Below, in pieces: positions 16,225 to 25,473 of a stretch of DNA of 64,000 nucleotides. Within the stretch, counting starts at the first letter, position 1, and the number at the start of each line of letters is the position of its first letter. Origin of the DNA: Mycobacterium sp. OAS707 (GTDB lineage Bacteria; Actinomycetota; Actinomycetes; Mycobacteriales; Mycobacteriaceae); assembly GCF_014873705.1 (NCBI RefSeq), contig NZ_JADBDS010000001.1, forward strand, positions 2,098,203 through 2,162,202. The letters are read 5' to 3'. The notes under the pieces were generated by a model. That model ran no database searches, was not told where the DNA came from, and saw nothing but the letters and a program-made list of their open reading frames with translations. A program made the translations under genes and the position numbers.

Positions 16225-16602
16225 GTGATAGAGGTGTTGAGGGCATTGCGGAGGGTTTCGATGACGAATGTCGCGTATGTGCTGTTCTTGCTGGTGTTCG
16301 TCGCGTTGGGGATGTTCGTCTACGCGCTGGCAACCGGAGGCGCGCTGGTCGGAATTATCGGGATCGGGCTGGTCGCGTTGATGGTCGCGTCTGTCGTGGG
16401 GTTCCGCATCGGTGCCCGCAAGCGAACGGAGTCCAACAACAGCGGCATCGAGATCCCAGGTGAGAACATCTGGGCTCGCCCGCTGCGCCGCGAGCAGATC
16501 GACCGGTATCTGCGGAGCTACCGCGGTGCGCAAGACGACCACGATCAGATGGTGCACGCGGCCGCCGAGCCGACGAGACTGATCGATCGGCGCGCGGCCT
16601 GA
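16225..16602 (+). CDS. Small membrane protein, probable target of the adjacent TetR
   Basis: 125 residues with two membrane helices (about 15-35 and 40-62; YVLFLLVFVALGMFVYAL and IIGIGLVALMVASVVGF), then a positively charged turn (RIGARKR) and a cytoplasmic tail with PLRREQIDRYLRSYRG. No family was recognised. The ORF start at 16225 (reported as ATA/GTG-type region behind agaggtgatagagg) may be later, at ATG 16261, which would still keep both helices. Repression by the divergent TetR protein is inferred from the operator. Confidence 0.6.
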   Translation: MIEVLRALRRVSMTNVAYVLFLLVFVALGMFVYALATGGALVGIIGIGLVALMVASVVGFRIGARKRTESNNSGIEIPGENIWARPLRREQIDRYLRSYRGAQDDHDQMVHAAAEPTRLIDRRAA

Positions 16603-16772
16603 CCGAAGCTATACGTAGATTGCTGCTGTTCTCTTGAGCAAGAGCCGCGCTCTCGAGTGGTTGTGGTTGAAGAAGTGTCATCAATTGATGACGCTTTCAG
16701 ATTCGACAGTTGGCCAAGAGTATCTGTGTGGCGTTCAACTCGCCCGAGTACATCGTGAATGCCGCCGCGGCG

Positions 16773-16847
16773 CCTAAGTAGAACGAAGCCCCAATCGGGC
16801 GAGATTGCAGTGGCAGGATACTGCGCTCGTCGCACGCCAAGGCAGCC
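16773..16847 (+). promoter_or_regulatory. Cluster element copy A, upstream of the second DXP synthase gene
   Basis: This 75-bp segment aligns without gaps with copy B on the minus strand (21071-21145) and, in its core, with copy C (31271-31345, minus). Conserved blocks in order: CTAAGTAG-like, CGGGCGAGAT, GCAGTGG, TACTGCGCTC, GTCGCA. It ends 71 bp before the start codon. The gap from 16603 holds no gene. It is taken as promoter plus regulator-binding site. Confidence 0.7.
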
Positions 16848-16918
16848 ACGATTTCCACTGTGGAGCGAAACATCTGACCCTGTGGCCGTCGTTTCGCCAG
16901 GACATCGCGGAAGGGACG

Positions 16919-18844
16919 ATGATGGGTGGGGCAAGCACATCGGTCGCAAGCGACTTGGCGGTCCTGCGCCGGATCCGGGGTCCGCGTGACTTGCAGGGAT
17001 TGTCGCGCAATGAGTTGACAGGACTCGCAGATGCGATCAGAGCATTCCTCATCGAAAAGGTGTCGGCGTCAGGAGGGCACCTCGGCCCTAACCTTGGTGT
17101 GGTCGAGTTGACCATTGCACTTCATCGCGTATTCGAATCACCTTGCGATGCACTGATTTTCGACACCGGTCATCAGGCCTACCCGCATAAAATTCTGACG
17201 GGTCGCCAAGATGGCTTCGACCAGTTGCGCGCATCCGGCGGCCTGTCAGGGTATCCCTCGCGCGCAGAAAGCGAGCACGACTGGGTCGAGTCTTCGCATG
17301 CGTCGGCGGCGCTTTCCTACGCGGACGGGTTGGCCAAGGCATTCGAATTGGCCGGCAGTACAGATCGCCACGTGGTCGCGATCGTTGGTGACGGCGCGCT
17401 CACCGGCGGAATGTGTTGGGAGGCCATGAACAACATCGCTGCCGGCAAGAGCCGTCGTGTCATTGTCGTGGTCAACGACAACGGCAGGTCTTATGCACCG
17501 ACGATCGGTGGGCTTGCCGAGCGTCTGACCAGCCTGCGGACGCGTCGGAAGTATGAGCGACTCCTGGCGGCGAGTCCGGCGACCCTATTCGGAGATCTCG
17601 ACATCGAGTATCTCGGCCCGGTCGACGGACACGATATCTTCGCACTCGAGATGGCCCTACGGGCGGCAAAGGACGCGGGCGGTCCGGTCATCGTCCACAC
17701 GGTCACCCGCAAGGGAATGGGATACCGCCCAGCGGAGGAAGATCCGGTTGATCGCATGCATGCTTGCGGACCGTTCAATCCTCGAACCGGCAAACCGAAG
17801 GCCGGCGCCGATGTCACCCAGTGGACGGATGTCTTTGTCAGTGAGCTGCTCCGATGGGGCAGCCGCCGCGACGACGTCGTCGCGATTACCGCCGCCATGC
17901 CGGGGCCGACCGGTCTCGCGGCGTTCGGAAAGCGGTTTCCCCACAGGATGTTCGATGTAGGGATCGCCGAACAACACGCTGTTACATCCGCCGCGGGGCT
18001 CGCCCTCGGCGGCATGCATCCCGTGGTCGCCATCTATTCCGCGTTCCTCAATCGGGCCTTCGACCAGTTAATGATGGATGTCGCACTGCTGAAACTGCCA
18101 GTGACATTCGTTCTGGACAGGGCAGGCATTACCGGGCCTGATGGGGCCAGCCACAACGGCGTGTGGGACTTGTCACTGCTAGGCCTGGTGCCTGGCATGC
18201 GTGTCGCCGCCCCACGCGATGCTGCTTCGCTCCGTGAACAACTCGGCGAGGCGCTCGAAGTCGATGACGGCCCTACCGCGATCCGGTTCCCGAAGGGATC
18301 AGTCGGCGCTGATATATGCGCCGTAGAACGAATCGAAGGCGTGGATATGCTCTGCGGCCCGGATGATCCGGATGTTCTGCTGGTCGCGGTCGGGCCGCTC
18401 GCGACCATCGCAGTGTCGGCGGCTGCGACACTCGGCGAGCGTGGCGTGGCCGTCGCGGTAGTGGATCCGCGGTGGGTGCTGCCGGTGCCCGAGCAAGTGG
18501 TGAAGTTTGCCGGCAAGGCACAGCTCGTGGTGACTCTGGAAGAGTCGGGGCTACACGGCGGGATCGGGTCGGCCGTGGCGGCCCGGATGCGCGAGGCCCG
18601 GATCGACACACCGGTGCGCAGTGTCGGTGTGCCGCAACGATTTCTCGCTCATGCGACGCGCAGCGCAATTCACGCCGACCTCGGCCTCACAGCCGTGGAC
18701 CTGGTCACCAACATCAGTTTGTGGGTTGAGCGGGCGGCTGACCATGCGAAGCGGGGCGAGGGCGGCGAGCTGGAATTGCGTTGCGAGGGCCCGCATGGCG
18801 TCGGCGTCGCGGGGTCGCAGCCGTTCCAGGGCGCAGAAGGCTAG
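16919..18844 (+). CDS. dxs2: 1-deoxy-D-xylulose-5-phosphate synthase (second copy type)
   Basis: 641 residues from ATG 16919 (ggaaggg upstream); the frame stays open to 16805 but without family sequence. It condenses pyruvate and glyceraldehyde 3-phosphate with thiamine diphosphate, the first MEP-pathway step. Visible are [30 protein letters not shown], the ThDP motif [13 protein letters not shown] with later NDNGRSY, and the transketolase pyrimidine domain [12 protein letters not shown]. The last about 35 residues (after [13 protein letters not shown]) are unlike the family and are read antisense to the converging gene. Its placement at the head of a terpenoid cluster implies precursor supply for a special product rather than housekeeping. 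Confidence 0.93.
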   Translation: MMGGASTSVASDLAVLRRIRGPRDLQGLSRNELTGLADAIRAFLIEKVSASGGHLGPNLGVVELTIALHRVFESPCDALIFDTGHQAYPHKILTGRQDGFDQLRASGGLSGYPSRAESEHDWVESSHASAALSYADGLAKAFELAGSTDRHVVAIVGDGALTGGMCWEAMNNIAAGKSRRVIVVVNDNGRSYAPTIGGLAERLTSLRTRRKYERLLAASPATLFGDLDIEYLGPVDGHDIFALEMALRAAKDAGGPVIVHTVTRKGMGYRPAEEDPVDRMHACGPFNPRTGKPKAGADVTQWTDVFVSELLRWGSRRDDVVAITAAMPGPTGLAAFGKRFPHRMFDVGIAEQHAVTSAAGLALGGMHPVVAIYSAFLNRAFDQLMMDVALLKLPVTFVLDRAGITGPDGASHNGVWDLSLLGLVPGMRVAAPRDAASLREQLGEALEVDDGPTAIRFPKGSVGADICAVERIEGVDMLCGPDDPDVLLVAVGPLATIAVSAAATLGERGVAVAVVDPRWVLPVPEQVVKFAGKAQLVVTLEESGLHGGIGSAVAARMREARIDTPVRSVGVPQRFLAHATRSAIHADLGLTAVDLVTNISLWVERAADHAKRGEGGELELRCEGPHGVGVAGSQPFQGAEG

Positions 18845-20014
18845 ATGATCGGCGATCATCATGCGGCGTACTTGCAACTCGGGCAGTTCGCCGGTCAGCG
18901 GTTCTTCCGACAGTCCTTCGACGATCGCAAAGGTAGCGCCGACGATGAGCGGGCCCACCGAGGACGGCATCGAGCGCGGATCCCCAACGGCAAGGATGTC
19001 GGCCACACCCGATCGAACAGCACGGCCGGCCTTCAAGGAAGGGTGGGGCGCCGCATCCAACAGACGCTGGATCGCCCTCTCGACGGACCACTGCACTCGC
19101 TCCAGCATTGTGGTCCAGTGAACAGTTGAGACGGCGGCCAGCACTGCCGCGGCCGGCCGTACCGCTCGCCGGTAGGGTGCGGGCGCGTCGACGGCCGCGC
19201 ACAAGAACGCGGTCGTCGTAATGGTCATATAGGCCATCGCCACCCGGGCGCCGCGACTGTGGATGCACGGGCCGAGCCGGGCCAGCAGTGCGATGCTGCC
19301 GAGCGCGGGGACCAGCAGGCGTTGTACTACCGCCCGGGTCAGTTCCTCGCGGTCACGGGCGCCGTACAGCGCCAGTTCGCCGTCCCGCAAGTCGTTGGCC
19401 AACTGTGCAGTGACGCCGAGGCATCCGGCCAGCTCGCTCAAATCGGCCTCGGCGCACGCATTTTCGGCGACCAGTGCGCATACGTATAGCATCACCCGTC
19501 CGAGCACGCCCTCGCCGTAGACGGTCCGCGGTAGCGGGCATTCCAGGTTTCGGGCCATCACCTGGCCGACATCGGTCAACAATCGGCCGATCCGTTTGCG
19601 GCCTTCGTAGGGCAGTTCCGACAGCAGCTCCCGCACGTCGCGGATGCGCTCGGCCAGCACCAGGTCGACCGCTTCGGCGTCTCCGACGGCGATCGCCGAC
19701 AGTGGCGGCGGCGGTGTGTCGGTGTCGCCGTTCAGGTAGTCCACGGCGGTGACGACGGCGCCGGCCGCCAGCGGGCGGGCGCTCAGGTCTTCGTAGGCGT
19801 GGAGCACCCGACAGGCCAGCAGGGCGGTGGTGGCCTCGGATCGCCGGTCCGCGGGAAGGAAACCGGCCGCGATGCCGAGGTTTCGAGCAGCTGGGACAAC
19901 CGCCAGCCGGGCCAACTCGCCCGGTGACCGGGCCGCCCGCATCGCAGCCAAGTCCGGCGTGCTGTGCAGGTGCCACAGCCCGTCGGCCAGGGCGCCGAGT
20001 CGTCCCCCGCTCAT
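18551..20014 (-). CDS. Squalene/phytoene synthase-like protein with degenerate first Asp motif
   Basis: 487 residues. Residues 43-80 match the trans-isoprenyl head-to-head synthase start: [16 protein letters not shown], then [11 protein letters not shown] in place of the usual DDxxD. The second motif is kept as QLANDLRD at about 204-211. Residues 250-390 are an additional helical region. The last about 98 codons overlap dxs2 antisense and look non-natural, so the functional end is probably near residue 390 and a stop has been lost. Overlap ATGA with the prenyl diphosphate synthase upstream makes the pair an operon. Likely acts on the C20 diphosphate; altered first motif means chemistry is uncertain. 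Confidence 0.68.
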   Translation of the reverse strand: MSGGRLGALADGLWHLHSTPDLAAMRAARSPGELARLAVVPAARNLGIAAGFLPADRRSEATTALLACRVLHAYEDLSARPLAAGAVVTAVDYLNGDTDTPPPPLSAIAVGDAEAVDLVLAERIRDVRELLSELPYEGRKRIGRLLTDVGQVMARNLECPLPRTVYGEGVLGRVMLYVCALVAENACAEADLSELAGCLGVTAQLANDLRDGELALYGARDREELTRAVVQRLLVPALGSIALLARLGPCIHSRGARVAMAYMTITTTAFLCAAVDAPAPYRRAVRPAAAVLAAVSTVHWTTMLERVQWSVERAIQRLLDAAPHPSLKAGRAVRSGVADILAVGDPRSMPSSVGPLIVGATFAIVEGLSEEPLTGELPELQVRRMMIADHLAFCALERLRPRDADAMRALATQFQLAALAPLRMVSRPLNPQTDVGDQVHGCEAEVGVNCAARRMSEKSLRHTDTAHRCVDPGLAHPGRHGRPDPAV

Positions 20015-21039
20015 CGGGACACCACCCGCACCGAGAGTTCGCGTAACTGCTCACGCGCTGGGGAGTGCGGAAATGCATTGATCGCCCGGCAGGCCGTCTG
20101 GGCGGCGCGCACAGCGACGGCACGGGCAGTCCGGGTGGCCCCGCTGCGCATCAGGTCGGCCTGCAGGTCGGCACTGGAAGTCAGCCTGGAGAGCCACATT
20201 TGACGAGACCCGGGCCGGATGGCCAGCCATTCGATCACCGGCCAGGTCGGCACTCGTCGGTCGAGGTCGCCGGCGGCCGCCTTGCCCAGTGAGGGGCCGC
20301 CCTCGACGTCGCGGACGTCATCCATGATCTGAAAGGCCAGCGCGAGTTGGTCTGCGTATCGCATCAGGGCGCACAGCTGATTGTGGTCGAGACCGCCGGC
20401 CGTGCCGCCGTACGAGCAGGCCAGCCGGAACAGCGTGCCGGTCTTCGCCCGGGCCACGAGTTCGTAATGTCTACGCATGGCGGCGTCGTCTATGGCAGGT
20501 GGCACGGTCTCGATGAGCTGTCCGAAAGACAGGTCTGAGATGCTGTCGAGGCAGGTGACCCCGGGGACCTCACCGAGCCGCGCGAAGGTCGCCGGATTGT
20601 CGTCCAGCACTCGTGCGAGTACCTGTAAAGCATTGCCTACCAGATGAAATCCCGCCCGAGCGGCGGTGCGGACACCAAACGCGGCCGGTACTGACGGCGC
20701 ATCGCGTCGCAAGAGCGATCCGTCACAGATGTCGTCGTGAACGAGCGATGCCTCGTGGATCATCTCGATCGCGCACGCCACATCGACGGCGTCGCGCAGC
20801 GGCACCGCGCCAGCCGAGGGCACCAGACGGGCACAGGCCAGCACCATCGCGGCTCGGACCCGTTTACCGGGGACGGCAAGGATGTGACGGTGGATTGCAT
20901 CGAAACCGCCACCGATGACCAGGATTTCGCGCAATCGATCGGCGACCAGTGGCAACTGATCGGATAGTCCGGTCAGCGGACGGTTGTCGACGCTGAGGCC
21001 GTCGGATGCGACCAATGTGCTTGCCTCGATCATCATCAT
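20011..21039 (-). CDS. Polyprenyl (geranylgeranyl-type) diphosphate synthase
   Basis: 342 residues. Class I trans-prenyltransferase motifs are complete: GKRVR at 58-62, first aspartate motif DDICD at 102-106 followed by RR, AKTGTLF near 198-204, and second motif QIMDDVRD ending at 244 with a GK and a threonine-containing loop after it. It elongates allylic diphosphates with isopentenyl diphosphate. Product length (C20 likely) cannot be fixed by eye. It starts 31 bp after element copy B and overlaps the phytoene-synthase-like gene by 4 bp. Confidence 0.9.
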   Translation of the reverse strand: MMMIEASTLVASDGLSVDNRPLTGLSDQLPLVADRLREILVIGGGFDAIHRHILAVPGKRVRAAMVLACARLVPSAGAVPLRDAVDVACAIEMIHEASLVHDDICDGSLLRRDAPSVPAAFGVRTAARAGFHLVGNALQVLARVLDDNPATFARLGEVPGVTCLDSISDLSFGQLIETVPPAIDDAAMRRHYELVARAKTGTLFRLACSYGGTAGGLDHNQLCALMRYADQLALAFQIMDDVRDVEGGPSLGKAAAGDLDRRVPTWPVIEWLAIRPGSRQMWLSRLTSSADLQADLMRSGATRTARAVAVRAAQTACRAINAFPHSPAREQLRELSVRVVSR

Positions 21040-21070
21040 TCCCTTTGCGATGTTTCACCACATAAATCGT

Positions 21071-21145
21071 CGCTGCCGTGTGGTGCAGGGAGCGCAGTAG
21101 TGCGCCACTTCTATCTCGCCCGATTTTGGCGCGGTACTACTTAAG
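21071..21145 (-). promoter_or_regulatory. Cluster element copy B, upstream of the prenyl diphosphate synthase gene
   Basis: Read on the minus strand it is the gap-free 75-bp partner of copy A, with CTTAAGTAG, AATCGGGCGAGAT, AAGTGG and CTACTGCGCTC blocks. It ends 31 bp before the start at 21039. Confidence 0.7.
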
Positions 21146-21173
21146 CCCGGGCAAGACCGCTCAACCCTGCGAC

Positions 21174-21229
21174 TCAGTAGTACTGCGCCGAGACGCGCAT
21201 TCGATTGCAGTAGGGCTCTACTGAGAGCC
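21174..21229 (+). promoter_or_regulatory. Cluster element copy D, upstream of the AfsA-like gene
   Basis: On the plus strand AGTAG (21176-21180) is followed 23 bp later by ATTGCAGTAGGGCTCTACTG (21204-21223), the same order and similar spacing as copies A-C, though more diverged. It contains a GGCTCT/AGAGCC inverted repeat (21214-21219, 21224-21229). A further half-copy, ATTGCAGTGG, lies at about 21257. Confidence 0.5.
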
Positions 21230-21315
21230 ACTCCTCGAATCGGAGCGACGATCTCTATTGCAGTGGTCCCTTGCGTCGGATCTTCAGACGGCGCAAACGA
21301 GCGGAGGAGGCAGCG

Positions 21316-22161
21316 ATGCATGCACTTGCACCGAGTACGCCTCGGGTGATGCCCGGACGCACGATTGACACCCTGGACTTGGCGCCAAGCGGTGGCGTTT
21401 CTCGCGGGTTCATCCGCGTGGATCTGCACGACCCGGTGTTCTTCGACCATCCGCTCGATCACGTGCCGGGAATGCTTCTGGTGGTGGCTGGTCTTGAACT
21501 GGCTGAGCACGCAGCGATGCTGCGGCCGGCCAATGTGAGCTTCCGCCTCACCTTCACCAAATTCTGCGAGCTCGACGCCACAATTGAGGTGAGTGCGACA
21601 CGCGAAACCGGCGGAAACCCATTCGAATTCATCCAATCAGGCCGCTGCATAGCGACGGGACTGCTGAGTCGACGCGAGGCCGCGCTGCCTGCGGAGCTTG
21701 CCCCGGTGCCGGCATTTGGGAACGGCTCGATCCCGTGTGAACTGGTGCACCGCGCCGACCCCGGAAATATTGCAATCGGCCCGCTCACAGTCGACACCGG
21801 ACGCGTCTGGGTCCGCGTACACGAGCAGGCTGCCATCGGCGGAATACCGCCGCGAGCCAGCGCGGTCGCCTCCATCATCGAGGCCGCGCGTCAGTTCGTC
21901 ATCGCGATTCTTCACTTGTGGGGTCAGCAACCAATGGGGACGAAGATGATATTCGTCGGGCTCACCGCATACGTGCCCACTGCGATGCCGCAGAGTCACA
22001 TGACGCTGGCGTTGTCGTGGCAGCCCACTCCGCCAGAACAGACGCGCAAAGTCCACATCGACGTGCACGCAGTAGGCGATCGAGCGATCAAAGTCGGCTC
22101 GATCGTCATCGCGACCCGGTGCGTCGACGAAGTCGAGTACGCGCAATTGCGCGCAGGCTAG
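21316..22161 (+). CDS. AfsA-family (A-factor biosynthesis) hotdog protein
   Basis: 281 residues from ATG 21316 behind cggaggaggcagcg. Two hotdog repeats are visible. The first has FFDHPLDHVPGMLLVVAGLELA, the second begins ELVHRADPGNIAIG, both diagnostic of AfsA/ScbA proteins that join a beta-ketoacyl chain to a glycerol-type alcohol in gamma-butyrolactone signal synthesis. No receptor gene or ketoreductase is beside it. In this terpenoid context it may acylate a cluster intermediate instead of making a signal. First gene of a five-gene plus-strand run. Family call is good, activity is open. Confidence 0.75.
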   Translation: MHALAPSTPRVMPGRTIDTLDLAPSGGVSRGFIRVDLHDPVFFDHPLDHVPGMLLVVAGLELAEHAAMLRPANVSFRLTFTKFCELDATIEVSATRETGGNPFEFIQSGRCIATGLLSRREAALPAELAPVPAFGNGSIPCELVHRADPGNIAIGPLTVDTGRVWVRVHEQAAIGGIPPRASAVASIIEAARQFVIAILHLWGQQPMGTKMIFVGLTAYVPTAMPQSHMTLALSWQPTPPEQTRKVHIDVHAVGDRAIKVGSIVIATRCVDEVEYAQLRAG

Positions 22162-22185
22162 AGGCTGACTCGATGGAGGCTGGTA

Positions 22186-22809
22186 ATGACTGATCGGGTC
22201 GCCATGTACATCCTTCGTACTCTGTTGGCACTGACCGCCATCGGCCTCACCATTGCGGTCGCGGCGCACCTTCTCGGCGGACGCCCCGCTGCAGCGGCTT
22301 TCGTCGCCGCTTATCTGGTGTGGTTGCTCTCCGAAGCACGAATCACCGTCCGAGCACCCACACAATCGGCCGCTGAGAATCGCACCCTCGTTCCATACGC
22401 GGTAGCGCGAATCGCGACGGCACTTACGGCTGCGTACTCAGCGCCCGCGGTGCCCGACCAGTTCGGCGTCGTGCTCGCCGGGGTCTTCGTTGCTGGTGTG
22501 ACGTTACGCGCGTGGGCGATTCACGAACTCGGCGTCCAATATTCGCACCGAGTGGTACGGATCTCCGACGGTGGCCTCGTTTCATCCGGGCCGTACAGGG
22601 TGCTGCGCCATCCTGCTTATGCCGGGATGCTGCTCGCCAACGTCGGGTTCGCCGTTTACTTTTCGAGCCCTGCGAGTATCACGGCATTGACTCTCCTTGT
22701 CGCCGCGGTTCTCTGGCGCATCAGGATCGAAGAAGACGTCCTCACTGAATTGCCGCAATATCGGGATTTCGCCAACACACGATCCCGGATTGTGCCGGGG
22801 GTGTGGTGA
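22186..22809 (+). CDS. ICMT-like isoprenylcysteine carboxyl methyltransferase family protein
   Basis: 207 residues, about five membrane helices. The C-terminal block SSGPYRVLRHPAYAGMLL and RIRIEEDVL is the S-adenosylmethionine-binding signature of the ICMT/PEMT-like fold. Bacterial members methylate small hydrophobic carboxylic acids or lipids at the membrane, not proteins. Located 24 bp after the AfsA-like gene and overlapping the next start, it is inferred to methylate a terpenoid product. Confidence 0.82.
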   Translation: MTDRVAMYILRTLLALTAIGLTIAVAAHLLGGRPAAAAFVAAYLVWLLSEARITVRAPTQSAAENRTLVPYAVARIATALTAAYSAPAVPDQFGVVLAGVFVAGVTLRAWAIHELGVQYSHRVVRISDGGLVSSGPYRVLRHPAYAGMLLANVGFAVYFSSPASITALTLLVAAVLWRIRIEEDVLTELPQYRDFANTRSRIVPGVW

Positions 22810-25469
22810 TGATCAAGATCTTCGACGCACCTGCAGAACTGGCCGACGCTAGCGTGGTTGGGCACAAGTTCGCGCGCCAGCAACGCTTACGCGATGCCGG
22901 AGTTCCCGTCCCGCCGTTCTTCTGCGTCGTCAGAGAAACTCCGTGGACAGCCATCGCCGATGTGGTTGGCCCCTTTCCCGGTGTCGACGCCAGTGTCGCG
23001 AAATTGACTGCCTGGGCCGAGGCGAGTCGCAGCGCCGCCGAACACTTGCGCCTTCTGCCGGAGACAGAAACCGAGATCCGCGACAAATATGTGGCCCTCG
23101 GCTCACCCGACGTCGCAGTCCGAGCATGCGTTGTCGGCCGCCACGCACAGCCGGGCGAAGATGACGCTGCCGACCCGTTCGCGGGCCTCACAGATAGCTA
23201 CCTGTACGTCGGTGCCGACACGCTCATCGATGCCGTTTCAGCCTGTACCGCATCGCTTTTCAGTGTCAGATCGGTACTCTACCGCGCCCGGCGAGGAATC
23301 GACCCCCGAGTCCTCAGCATCTGCGTCGGAGTTCAGCAGATGTTGGACGGCGAGCGGTCGTTTGTCGCGTTCACCCACGATCCTGCCAGCGGTGCCAGAG
23401 AAACTGTGGTCGCTGCGGTCTACGGCATCGGAGAAGGTGCGGTAGCCGAACGTGCCGACATCGACCACTTTTTCGTACGCGCGGACGGGATCGGGCGGCT
23501 GATCTCTCACAAGACAAGAATGCTCCGCCGGGCTCCGGGCGGTGGCGTTGTCGAATATCGGGTGCCGGATCGGCTCGCCGACCTACCGGTGTTCTCCGAT
23601 GCGCAGATCAGTCAGATCGCAGCACTGGCGGAGACCACCGAGCAGCTGTTGTCCGGACCCCAGGACATCGAGGGCGTCGTCACGGCGGACTCAGCGATTC
23701 ACCTGGTGCAGGCACGGCCCGCCACGTCGCCCCAAACGCCGGCGACGACGATCGAATGGACCAATCACAATCTGACTGAGAGCTTTCCGGGCGTCACCAC
23801 CGCGATGACGTACTCACACGCACGAGTCTTCTACCGCATGAGTTTCCGCGACTTCTATCGCATCGTCGGAGTTTCTGAGAGGCAACTGCGGAGTCGGGAA
23901 CACCAACTTCGTCGCATGATCGGATACCTCGACGGCCGGGCGTATTACCGCCTGGACGCGTGGTACGCGCTGCACAGCCAGCTCCCCGGGTGGGACGCTC
24001 TTCGTCCGATGTGGGAGCGGTCCTTGGGGCTCGCAGAACGGAAACCCGACCCGGGCCAAGTGCTCGAACGCCATTCCATCACAGGCATCATCAGGCGTTC
24101 ACCGCGACTGATATGGGCGGCCGTGAGTTTTCCCCGCAAATTGCGGAGATTCTTGTCCTGGTGGGATTCCCAGCACATGGTGGGGGCAGGACTGTCGGAA
24201 AAGCCGGTCGAAGAAGTAATCGCCACGTATCGCCGAGTCTGGTCAGAAGCCAAATCACGCTGGGGCATACCCATTCTCGCTGGTTACCTCGCTCTGGCCG
24301 CCTATGTCGCAGGGAGCGTGCTGGTACAGCGGTGGACCGACTCCCTCGAGGTGGACCTCACTGTGCTGTTGCCCGGAGGACCGCCGAACCGAACCTTGCA
24401 GTCGGTGCAGTCCACGGTGGCGCTCGCCGAGCAGATAAACGCCAACCCCGCGTTGGCCGCCAGAGTGCTGACTGCCGACGCACGCGATACCTGGGACCGC
24501 ATCGCACGAGGCGCCTACGGCGGCAAACTTCAGTCCGATGCCCTCACGCACCTCAGGGAATTCGGCGATCGCGCCATGCACGACCTCAAGATCGAGGAGC
24601 CGACGCCACGCCAAAGACCTGAGATGATCGTCGACGCCCTGCGGCCGTTCGTTGCGGCGGGAGTGACGATGCAGCAGACGCGTCTTCAGGAATCGACCGC
24701 GGCGACAGTCGCACTCGATGAACTACACCGCATCTGCCCGTCACGATGGAAACGCGCTATTCTTCGTGCCGCGATGCGGGCGGGTCGGTTCCTGGTGAAA
24801 GCCCGCGAGGACACTCGGTTCTGCCGCACCCAGTTATACGGATTCTCGCGGGAGGTCATGCGACGACTCGGATCTGAGCTGGCCGCTGCAGGGTGTCTGG
24901 ACTCGCCCGAGGACTATGTCCATCTGGAGGTCGAGGAATTACTGGGAGCCTTCGACGGCACCTCCACACATCCCGACCTGCGCGTCCTGGCGCGGACCCG
25001 AAAAGACGCCTATCTACGATCGTGCGAGCGGCCCGCCCTCGCAGCCATTCTCACAACCGCCCCGCCGCCGATCGCTGCCGCCGACCTTCGTCGCAGGGCT
25101 GCCACATCGGCGACCGCAAGTTCCAACACCGAACTCACCGGTCTCCCCTCCAGCGCCGGGATCGCCCGTGGTCGCGCCAAATTGGTACTGCGGCCGGATC
25201 TTCCGCCGAGTGAATGCGCTGGGATGATCCTGGTCGCCCGCGAAACCGATCCTGGATGGCTACCACTGATGCTCAACGCAATTGGACTCGTTGTCGAGCG
25301 CGGCAGCATGGTCTCGCACACTGCGATAACAGGACGGATGCTCGGAATCCCGACTGTAGTAGCGGTTTCTGGCGCGACCTCGAAGATATCTGACGGCGAC
25401 GAGATCGAGATCGACGGTAGGTCCGGCATCGTCCGCGTACTCCGCCCCCACTCGCAGAGACCGCGGTGA
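22809..25469 (+). CDS. PEP synthase/rifampin-phosphotransferase-like dikinase
   Basis: 886 residues from ATG 22809, overlapping the ICMT stop (TGATG); a GTG at 22803 is possible. The N-terminal ATP-grasp domain (about 1-310) has VGHKFARQQRLRDAGVPVPPF and ends HLVQARPAT. A long helical middle domain follows. The C-terminal swivelling domain (about 780-886) has the phospho-histidine motif GSMVSHTAITGRMLGIP, His near 837. This is the layout of rifampin phosphotransferase, which moves the beta-phosphate of ATP to a hydroxyl group. Substrate here unknown: biosynthetic phosphorylation of an alcohol or self-resistance are both possible. Confidence 0.75.
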   Translation: MIKIFDAPAELADASVVGHKFARQQRLRDAGVPVPPFFCVVRETPWTAIADVVGPFPGVDASVAKLTAWAEASRSAAEHLRLLPETETEIRDKYVALGSPDVAVRACVVGRHAQPGEDDAADPFAGLTDSYLYVGADTLIDAVSACTASLFSVRSVLYRARRGIDPRVLSICVGVQQMLDGERSFVAFTHDPASGARETVVAAVYGIGEGAVAERADIDHFFVRADGIGRLISHKTRMLRRAPGGGVVEYRVPDRLADLPVFSDAQISQIAALAETTEQLLSGPQDIEGVVTADSAIHLVQARPATSPQTPATTIEWTNHNLTESFPGVTTAMTYSHARVFYRMSFRDFYRIVGVSERQLRSREHQLRRMIGYLDGRAYYRLDAWYALHSQLPGWDALRPMWERSLGLAERKPDPGQVLERHSITGIIRRSPRLIWAAVSFPRKLRRFLSWWDSQHMVGAGLSEKPVEEVIATYRRVWSEAKSRWGIPILAGYLALAAYVAGSVLVQRWTDSLEVDLTVLLPGGPPNRTLQSVQSTVALAEQINANPALAARVLTADARDTWDRIARGAYGGKLQSDALTHLREFGDRAMHDLKIEEPTPRQRPEMIVDALRPFVAAGVTMQQTRLQESTAATVALDELHRICPSRWKRAILRAAMRAGRFLVKAREDTRFCRTQLYGFSREVMRRLGSELAAAGCLDSPEDYVHLEVEELLGAFDGTSTHPDLRVLARTRKDAYLRSCERPALAAILTTAPPPIAAADLRRRAATSATASSNTELTGLPSSAGIARGRAKLVLRPDLPPSECAGMILVARETDPGWLPLMLNAIGLVVERGSMVSHTAITGRMLGIPTVVAVSGATSKISDGDEIEIDGRSGIVRVLRPHSQRPR

Positions 25470-25473
25470 CACC

